Assembly (NCBI GenBank): GCA_029983575.1
Contig: JASBZE010000030.1
Location: forward strand, 1-17,510
Direction: 5' to 3'
Length of the DNA stretch: 17,510 bases
From: Peptostreptococcaceae bacterium
GTDB taxonomy: Bacteria > Bacillota > Clostridia > Peptostreptococcales > Peptostreptococcaceae
In this document: in pieces, positions 12,855-17,510 of the stretch
How positions within the stretch are numbered: the stretch's first letter is position 1
How the letters are laid out: each line of letters begins with the position of its first letter
Made by a program: the position numbers and the translations under genes
Notes under the pieces: model-generated
Databases searched by the model: none
Told to the model about the DNA's origin: nothing
The model's input: only the letters and a program-made list of their open reading frames with translations

Positions 12855-13505
12855 AGCTTTTCTCCCTGTATTGATATACATCTTTATAAATTTAAACATA
12901 TTTATCTCTTGTCTACCTTTAGCAGGGTCCATTACTATTATAGACGTCGGTGTATAGCCCGTAACTAAAAAACAGTGTGAATTTGAATACGCCTCATGTA
13001 TCTGAGAATTATCCATCTTCCATTTCAACCCGTTTTTTCTAAGCGGACCATAGTCAGTAGTAGACCACATGACAATAGGTATATTTTTATCTATATAAGT
13101 CTTGATTTTTATCGGAAACATCTTAGTTTCATCAACTGCGTAATACTTATTTTGAAGTCCCTTATCCTTTAAGTATGCATTAGCTGCATCTACTAAGGGC
13201 TGGGCATAACAATAATATCCCCTACCAAATGGATCTCCAAGATAAGCCTCGTCGGGATTTCCTCCCTCGATATTAGTCTTTTTTAAATAATCTCTAGCTA
13301 TTACCGTTTTATTAGTATATATATTGTAGTGAGATAACGCCATATTTAAGGAAGCTACCTCACATCCGTTTTTAAGCTCTGGGTACTGACTAATATACTC
13401 CACGTTTATTTCCTTAGGACTCATAGCATATCTATATCCAAAAACTATGAGTGCTATAAGAATAATCTTCGTAAAGCAACCCATCCTTCTTTTTCTTCTA
13501 AACAC
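12834..13505 (-). CDS. Membrane-anchored C39-like cysteine peptidase (YvpB-like)
   Basis: A 223-aa protein with a basic N-terminus, one hydrophobic helix (about residues 12-28) and an extracytoplasmic domain of the peptidase C39-like (C39_2) family. The catalytic cysteine is C48 in ELKNGCEVASLNM, the histidine is H177 in SNSHCFLVTGY, and D193 in VMDPAKG completes a plausible triad. GDPFGRGYYCYAQPL (about residues 90-104) is also typical. The helix could be an anchor or an uncleaved signal. GTG at 13503-13505 is the start, with AGGAG 6 nt upstream. The gene lies 26 nt after degV and is probably cotranscribed. No bacteriocin gene or ABC exporter is adjacent, so a stand-alone surface peptidase is favoured. 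Substrate unknown. Confidence 0.82.
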   Translation of the reverse strand: MFRRKRRMGCFTKIILIALIVFGYRYAMSPKEINVEYISQYPELKNGCEVASLNMALSHYNIYTNKTVIARDYLKKTNIEGGNPDEAYLGDPFGRGYYCYAQPLVDAANAYLKDKGLQNKYYAVDETKMFPIKIKTYIDKNIPIVMWSTTDYGPLRKNGLKWKMDNSQIHEAYSNSHCFLVTGYTPTSIIVMDPAKGRQEINMFKFIKMYINTGRKAMVVSPY

Positions 13506-13531
13506 ACCAAACTCCTAATCTATAACTTTAT

Positions 13532-14392
13532 TTAGTCTAACTTCATAACTCCAATTCCAATTAGCCCAGGTCCAGTATGCGTCGCCAAAGTGCAGGTTAT
13601 CTCACTTTCAAAACTCATAAAAGCGGATGAAATAAAATCCTCTATAGAGTTTTTAAAGTTTTCAAACTCAAGTTTATCTGAGCCTCCATTACAGACACAT
13701 ATAAGAAATTCCTTAGAATCCCCTACAAAATCTCTAGCGATTTCCGCAACCTTTTGGAGACTCTTCTTCCTTCCTCTCACCTTGTCCGCACTATAGTACA
13801 CACCTTCCTTGTCACAAGAAATAATTGGCTTAATATTTAGCACGCTTCCTAACGTTCCGGCAACCTTACCTATTCTTCCTCCCTTTATAAGGTACTTAAG
13901 AGTGTCCAAGGTAAAAAAAGAAGCCGAATCAAAAAGTTTTTCTTTGACTTTATTTACGATTTCTGTAAATTCATACCCCTTGTCTCGTAAAATGGAAGTA
14001 AATATAGCTATAAATCCTGCTCCAATAGCTATGTTTTTAGTATCTATAACCTCGATATTCAATCCCTTGTAATTGTTTTTTACCAAGTTGTACAAATTGT
14101 ATATCCCGCTTAATTTCGATGATATCGTAACAATAATCAAATTTTTATATCCGTCGTCTTTTATCTGATCGAACATAGCCTCTACCTCTCCAGGCGATGG
14201 AGTGCTTGTAGTTGGAATCTCCTCATTTATATGCTCGTATAATTCTGAGCTGTCCATATCAAACCTATCTCTATACTGTCTTTCTTTAAAATTTATATAT
14301 AAGGGTAAAAGATATAGGCCAAATCTCTCAGACATTTCTATGTTAATATCCGTAGCCGTATCGACTAATATGGCGGTATTTTTGTTATCCAT
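13532..14392 (-). CDS. DegV-family fatty-acid-binding protein
   Basis: A 286-aa DegV (EDD-fold) protein. The N-terminal strand reads TAILVDTATDI, the lipid-head contact motif is TTSTPSPGE (about residues 60-68), then TISSKLSGIYN (about 90-100), LKYLIKGGRIGK in the middle, and the C-terminal HTGPGLIGIGVM. Members bind one fatty acid, and some act as FakB subunits handing it to the kinase FakA. FakA is not in this window, so the partner is unknown. The start is the ATG at 14390-14392 with GAGGAGGA just upstream. A longer in-frame extension to 14473 runs back through the promoter and neighbouring terminator and is rejected. It leads an operon with the cysteine peptidase gene. Confidence 0.93.
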   Translation of the reverse strand: MDNKNTAILVDTATDINIEMSERFGLYLLPLYINFKERQYRDRFDMDSSELYEHINEEIPTTSTPSPGEVEAMFDQIKDDGYKNLIIVTISSKLSGIYNLYNLVKNNYKGLNIEVIDTKNIAIGAGFIAIFTSILRDKGYEFTEIVNKVKEKLFDSASFFTLDTLKYLIKGGRIGKVAGTLGSVLNIKPIISCDKEGVYYSADKVRGRKKSLQKVAEIARDFVGDSKEFLICVCNGGSDKLEFENFKNSIEDFISSAFMSFESEITCTLATHTGPGLIGIGVMKLD

Positions 14393-14430
14393 AACATCCT
14401 CCTCAGTTTTAATCACAAATGTGCAACTTG

Positions 14431-14459
14431 ATAATACCATTTTTTTGAAAATATTACAA
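14431..14459 (-). promoter_or_regulatory. Promoter of degV
   Basis: On the minus strand TTGTAA (14454-14459) and TATTAT (14431-14436) are exactly 17 bp apart, with an extended -10 TGG. It directly follows the Rrf2-gene terminator. Confidence 0.75.
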
Positions 14460-14493
14460 GAAAAAAGCCCCAAAAAAATTTTTAGGAGGGCTT
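14459..14493 (-). terminator. Terminator of the Rrf2-family gene
   Basis: On the minus strand AAGCCC (14488-14493) pairs with GGGCTT (14465-14470), and the inner A and T runs (AAAAA/TTTTT) can extend the stem. TTTT follows. It begins about 15 nt after the Rrf2 stop. Confidence 0.8.
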
Positions 14494-14508
14494 GGTTAAA
14501 TTATTTAG

Positions 14509-14910
14509 TTAGCTGTTGATTAGAAAATCAAGAGTCACTGAACGAAGGCTTTCGTCAACGTTTTTCTGTAACTGTGTATAGAACCTCCTAACCTTACAAT
14601 GTGCAGTGTTGTTGTTACTGCAAAAACAATCGTCTTCTAAGCATCTGTTAATCCTAGTTGTCGCTTCCATAAGATTGAGCACATCGTAAAGAGTGATATT
14701 CTTAGGATCTCTACCCAGGGATACTCCCCCTGTTGGACCTTGATGAGTTATTACCATCCCAGCTTTACTGAGTTTACGTATAACTTTCATTACATAAGCT
14801 TGCGATATTCCTACCTTTTCGCTTATCTCCGTAGATGGGATAACTCCATCGGAGGCCCCTATGCACGCAAGAATCCTGATCGCATAATCAGTGGTCAAAC
14901 TTAATTGCAT
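14509..14910 (-). CDS. Rrf2-family Fe-S transcriptional regulator (NsrR/IscR type)
   Basis: A 133-aa Rrf2 protein. The winged helix covers about residues 1-65 (LTTDYAIRILACIG, ISQAYVMKVIRKL, GPTGGVSLGR). The Fe-S loop carries C90, C95, C97 and C105 (RCLEDDCFC, then HC), matching the three-cysteine pattern of IscR and NsrR with one extra. D8 in TTDYA corresponds to the aspartate that completes the 4Fe-4S site in Streptomyces NsrR. AAGGAGAGGG precedes the ATG. Its position just downstream of hcp, and shared promoter-proximal motifs, suggest an NO-responsive repressor of hcp. No isc genes are adjacent, which argues against IscR. Confidence 0.88.
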   Translation of the reverse strand: MQLSLTTDYAIRILACIGASDGVIPSTEISEKVGISQAYVMKVIRKLSKAGMVITHQGPTGGVSLGRDPKNITLYDVLNLMEATTRINRCLEDDCFCSNNNTAHCKVRRFYTQLQKNVDESLRSVTLDFLINS

Positions 14911-14970
14911 ACTACCCTCTCCTTATTTTTTTATAAATAAACCTCATAATATACCTGAATGATACTGTTT

Positions 14971-14984
14971 AATAGTAGTATACC
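14971..14984 (-). promoter_or_regulatory. Extended -10 and possible operator of the Rrf2 gene
   Basis: On the minus strand TGGTATACT supplies an extended -10 (TATACT at 14977-14982), with no good -35. The surrounding 14 bp (14971-14984) matches the palindrome upstream of hcp at 9 of 14 positions, so autoregulation through the same site type is possible. Confidence 0.4.
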
Positions 14985-15047
14985 ACCATTTTGTAAAAAA
15001 AGATAGATGTTTTTTAAAAAGCATGTAAATATCTTATGAATTCATAC

Positions 15048-15087
15048 AAAAAACCCTATGAGAAATGGACTTTCTCATAGGGTTTTT
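15048..15087 (-). terminator. Terminator of hcp
   Basis: AAAAACCCTATGAGAAA (15049-15065) and TTTCTCATAGGGTTTTT (15071-15087) form a perfect 17-bp stem with a 5-nt loop. The A and T tracts give it terminator form on both strands. It starts 5 nt after the hcp stop. Confidence 0.92.
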
Positions 15088-15091
15088 ATAT

Positions 15092-16729
15092 CTAGAATTC
15101 CATAATATCCTTATCAACATCACTTATAGCGCCGATTCCGAAGTTTTCTACCAATACGTTCGCCACGTTAGGAGATAAAAATGCTGGAAGAGTAGGCCCG
15201 AGGTGTATGTTTTTTACACCTAGATATAGAAGTGAAAGAAGAACTATAACTGCCTTTTGCTCATACCATGCTATATTGTATACAATAGGAAGATCATTTA
15301 TATCATCTAATCCAAATACCTCCTTGAGTTTAAGGGCTATTAGTGCTAATGAATATGAGTCATTGCACTGACCAGCATCCAATACCCTAGGTATACCTCC
15401 TATATCTCCCAAATCTAGCTTATTATATTTGTATTTTGCACATCCCGCAGTAAGTATGACAGTATCTTTAGGAAGTTTTTTAGCAAATTCTGTGTAGTAG
15501 TTTCTTGATTTAGCTCTACCGTCACATCCTCCCATAACATAAAACTTTCTTATAGCTCCTGATTTTACAGCGTCTACAGTTTTATCCGCAAGAGCCAACA
15601 CTTGATTGTGAGCAAATCCTCCGACTATCTCACCTGTTTCGATTTCTGTAGGAGCACTACATTTTTTAGCATGCTCAATAATTTCAGAGAAGTCTTTTTC
15701 ATCTCCCTTAGTTCCCTCAATGTGTTTACAGCCACTAAAACCAGCTGAACCAGTTGTATATACCCTATCCTTATAGCTATCCTTAGGTGGTACGATACAG
15801 TTAGTAGTCATTAAAATAGGACCGTTAAAGCTTTCAAACTCTTCTTTTTGCTTCCACCAAGCATTACCGTAATTTCCAACTAGATTATCGTATTTTTTTA
15901 GCTCTGGGTAATAGTGTGCAGGCAACATCTCTGAGTGAGTGTATACATCAACACCAGTTCCTTGAGTCTGCTTTAATAAATTTTCCAAGTCATTTAGATC
16001 ATGACCTGAAACTAAAATTCCGGGATTTTTCCCAACTCCTAGATTTACCTTTGAAATCTCTGGATTTCCATAAGTAGACGTATTTGCTGTATCTAAAAGT
16101 GCCATTCCAGCCACTCCTGCCTTACCAGTTTCTAATGTCAAAGCTATTAACTCATCTACGGAAATAGAATCATCGAGCAACTTAGCCAAAGTTTCTTGTA
16201 AAAATGCATCTACCTCTTCTTCATTTCTATGACCAAGTACATTTGCGTGCTTATTGTACGCAGAAATTCCTTTTAAGCCATAAGTTATAAGCTCTCTTAA
16301 AGACCTGACGTCCTCATACTCAGTATTTAAAACTCCAACTTCCTTAGCTTTCTCTTCTAACTTAGCCCTGTCCCTCTCATCGTAAAGGGCAGCTTCTGAA
16401 AGACCTTCCCCATCCTTAAGCAAATCTAGTAGAGAATTTCTTACATCCATTGTTTTTCCAATGCGATTATAAAAAACTTCCAAATCGAAGTTAGCATTTG
16501 TAATCGTAGTAAATAGATTCAGAGTGATTAAACTATTTACATCCTTAGAAATCTCAGTACCCTCTTTTCTAAGTCTAGTGGTAATTTCTGAAATTCCTTT
16601 TGTTAAATAGACTAAAAGATCCTGTGCATTGGCTACATCAGCTGTCTTTCCGCACACACCTTGCATCTTACATCCTTGATTTCCTGCTGTTTCTTGACAT
16701 TGGTAACAAAACATCTTTAGCTCTTTCAT
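15092..16729 (-). CDS. hcp: Hybrid cluster protein / hydroxylamine reductase, class I
   Basis: A 545-aa Hcp. The N-terminal cluster motif is C8-x2-C11-x8-C20-x5-C26, the class I spacing found in strict anaerobes. The hybrid-cluster ligands are present in order: GHDL (His), HSEM (Glu), NCIVPP (Cys), GGCDGR (the cysteine that carries the persulfide), AGCAKYKY (Cys), GQCNDSYS (Cys), and AWYEQKAV with E490 and K492. Hcp reduces hydroxylamine in vitro; NO reduction and S-nitrosylation roles are also reported. GGAGG precedes the ATG by 7 nt. It is monocistronic with a strong terminator. The Rrf2 regulator gene follows, and the Hcr reductase partner is absent, as is usual for class I. Confidence 0.97.
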   Translation of the reverse strand: MKELKMFCYQCQETAGNQGCKMQGVCGKTADVANAQDLLVYLTKGISEITTRLRKEGTEISKDVNSLITLNLFTTITNANFDLEVFYNRIGKTMDVRNSLLDLLKDGEGLSEAALYDERDRAKLEEKAKEVGVLNTEYEDVRSLRELITYGLKGISAYNKHANVLGHRNEEEVDAFLQETLAKLLDDSISVDELIALTLETGKAGVAGMALLDTANTSTYGNPEISKVNLGVGKNPGILVSGHDLNDLENLLKQTQGTGVDVYTHSEMLPAHYYPELKKYDNLVGNYGNAWWKQKEEFESFNGPILMTTNCIVPPKDSYKDRVYTTGSAGFSGCKHIEGTKGDEKDFSEIIEHAKKCSAPTEIETGEIVGGFAHNQVLALADKTVDAVKSGAIRKFYVMGGCDGRAKSRNYYTEFAKKLPKDTVILTAGCAKYKYNKLDLGDIGGIPRVLDAGQCNDSYSLALIALKLKEVFGLDDINDLPIVYNIAWYEQKAVIVLLSLLYLGVKNIHLGPTLPAFLSPNVANVLVENFGIGAISDVDKDIMEF

Positions 16730-16776
16730 ATTATTTCCTCCATTGTAATTTACCTAACACATTTACCGTATGTGAC

Positions 16777-16790
16777 CATAGTATTCTATG
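16777..16790 (-). promoter_or_regulatory. Palindrome in the hcp leader, possible Rrf2 operator
   Basis: CATAG-TATT-CTATG is a perfect 5-4-5 inverted repeat, 47 nt before the hcp start codon and downstream of the candidate promoter. TATGTGA also occurs twice around it (16769-16775 and 16787-16793). Its position suits a repressor roadblock. Confidence 0.45.
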
Positions 16791-16811
16791 TGAAATATTT
16801 TTATCATTTAA

Positions 16812-16838
16812 TTTATATCTGATTTATTAATCCGTCAA
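16812..16838 (-). promoter_or_regulatory. Candidate promoter of hcp
   Basis: On the minus strand TTGACG (16833-16838) is followed by TATAAA (16812-16817) after 15 bp, or by TAAATT after 17 bp. It is the best match upstream of hcp, with a leader of about 75 nt. Confidence 0.45.
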
Positions 16839-16882
16839 ACTTATATTTACAACAACTTTGTATTTGCTCTTTGTTTGACTTT

Positions 16883-16897
16883 ATATAATAATTATAA
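16883..16897. promoter_or_regulatory. PerR-box-like palindrome upstream of hcp
   Basis: ATATAAT-A-ATTATAA matches the Bacillus PerR box TTATAATnATTATAA at 13 of 14 defined positions. TATAATAATTATA (16884-16896) is a perfect 6-1-6 palindrome. It lies about 50 bp upstream of the candidate hcp -35. AT-richness makes chance matches likelier than usual. Confidence 0.45.
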
Positions 16898-16918
16898 TGT
16901 AGGAGAAATAAAAAGTAT

Positions 16919-16932
16919 GTTGCATCTGCAAC
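16919..16932. repeat. GTTGCA-TC-TGCAAC palindrome
   Basis: Perfect 6-bp arms around a 2-bp centre, unusually GC-containing for this stretch, between the PerR-like box and the sigma-factor terminator. A candidate minus-strand promoter (TTGTAA 16961-16966, TATTAT 16939-16944, 16 bp apart) lies beside it, so it could be an operator or the top of a long hcp leader. Confidence 0.4.
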
Positions 16933-17018
16933 GACATTATAATAATAAATATTATAAACTTTACAATTGATGCTTTTTATAAGATTTCTTTATTATTGAT
17001 TCTTTTTAATATTTTTCA

Positions 17019-17056
17019 TAAAAAAATACATGAGCTACTCAAGCAGCTCACGTATT
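17019..17056 (-). terminator. Terminator overlapping the sigma-factor stop codon
   Basis: On the minus strand AATACGTGAGCTGC and GTAGCTCATGTATT (17025-17056) form a 14-bp stem with two G-T pairs and loop TTGA, followed by a run of Ts. The stop codon (17035-17037) and the last six sense codons lie inside the hairpin. Confidence 0.88.
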
Positions 17057-17510
17057 ACCTTTTTCAAACTATTCCTGGCTCTATTAAGCCTTACCTTAGC
17101 ATTTGTTATGCTTATCCCCAATATTTCAGCAGTGGTCTTTATATCATTATCTCCATAATAATAAACCAAAATAATCTCTTTTTCTTTTTCTGGAAGTTTA
17201 TTCACACAATCCATAAAATATATTTTAGTTACTATACTTTCTTCTAGTTTGCCATCACAGACAAGAACATCATGAATATGCTCCTTTTCTATTATAATTA
17301 CTTTTTTCTTTTTTATATAATCTTTACACAAATTATTCGCAATTTTAAATAAAAGATTTATCGCCCTATCCGTATGATCATAAGTTTCTAATTTAAGTGC
17401 AAACCTAATAAAGGTCTCCTGCATTAAGTCCTCACTCATATATTTATCATTAATCTTTTTAGGTTGTATAATATATAGCGTTGATGAGAAAAATTTAAAG
17501 TCTAAAGATA
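17035..17510 (-). CDS. ECF-type sigma-70 factor, 5' end outside the window
   Basis: The frame stays open to the window edge, giving 157 visible residues. Region 2 includes KKINDKYMSEDLMQETFIRF (core binding and -10 recognition) and IANNLCKDYIKKKK. Region 4 is KLPEKEKEIILVYYYG, then DIKTTAEILGISITNAKVRL as the helix-turn-helix binding -35, then NRARNSLKKVIRELLE. The internal ATG at 17437-17439 has no ribosome site and would cut into region 2, so it is not the start; 23 in-frame codons lie upstream of it. A typical ECF factor has about 160-190 residues, so only a short N-terminal part is probably missing. No anti-sigma gene follows, since a terminator overlaps the stop; a partner upstream of the window cannot be excluded. 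Confidence 0.85.
   Translation of the reverse strand, partial: SLDFKFFSSTLYIIQPKKINDKYMSEDLMQETFIRFALKLETYDHTDRAINLLFKIANNLCKDYIKKKKVIIIEKEHIHDVLVCDGKLEESIVTKIYFMDCVNKLPEKEKEIILVYYYGDNDIKTTAEILGISITNAKVRLNRARNSLKKVIRELLE

Noticed and set aside
12771..12968. 65-codon plus-strand frame rich in Tyr/His
   Set aside because: It is antisense to the peptidase gene and its duplicated end, has no ribosome site, and its composition is typical of a shadow frame.
14393..14473. 27-residue N-terminal extension of DegV
   Set aside because: It would include the degV promoter and reach the Rrf2-gene terminator. A strong ribosome site precedes the internal ATG at 14392.

Overview
The window is A+T-rich, gene-dense DNA with canonical AGGAGG-type ribosome sites and consensus sigma-A promoters. 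It carries a strict-anaerobe oxidative and nitrosative stress kit: superoxide reductase, PerR, rubrerythrin and a class I hybrid cluster protein. This fits a low-GC anaerobic Firmicute (Clostridia/Tissierellia-like). The genus cannot be fixed from the sequence alone.

Layout. 1-1760: minus-strand anti-oxidant block. perR and dfx form one operon, and rbr is a separate unit with a consensus promoter and a PerR-like box. 1970-5390: tRNA-Leu(GAG) with its own promoter and terminator, uspA, rnr (RNase R with an unusual acidic insert) and secG, all on the minus strand. 5440-7680: plus-strand operon of a YtrA-type GntR regulator, an ABC ATPase and an ABC-2 permease, behind a promoter followed by three stacked palindromes. 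7690-9590: a structured leader and a 542-aa protein that I do not recognise, ending in a bidirectional terminator. 9594-12170: minus-strand YwaF/TIGR02206-type membrane protein and an AGCS alanine/glycine:cation symporter. 12092-12833: about 740 bp of AT-rich noncoding DNA containing an orphan plus-strand terminator. 12834-14460: degV plus a membrane-anchored C39-like cysteine peptidase, in one operon. 14461-16840: an Rrf2-type Fe-S regulator and hcp, as separate units. 17019-17510: an ECF-type sigma factor whose 5' end runs off the window.

How the genes work together. Dfx and Rbr remove superoxide and peroxide, with PerR as the peroxide sensor. PerR-like palindromes sit at rbr and also well upstream of hcp. 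Hcp handles NO or hydroxylamine-type stress, and the adjacent Rrf2 protein, which keeps the cysteines and Asp8 of Fe-S/NO sensors, is its likely regulator. The GntR/ABC trio looks like a self-regulated Ytr-type transporter.

Most unusual signals: a cloverleaf-like leader with a nested 8-codon reading frame before the unknown 542-aa gene; short decaying tandem duplications at or just after the ends of several genes; a desulfoferrodoxin lacking one Center I cysteine; and an in-frame, protein-like reading frame after the uspA stop codon.
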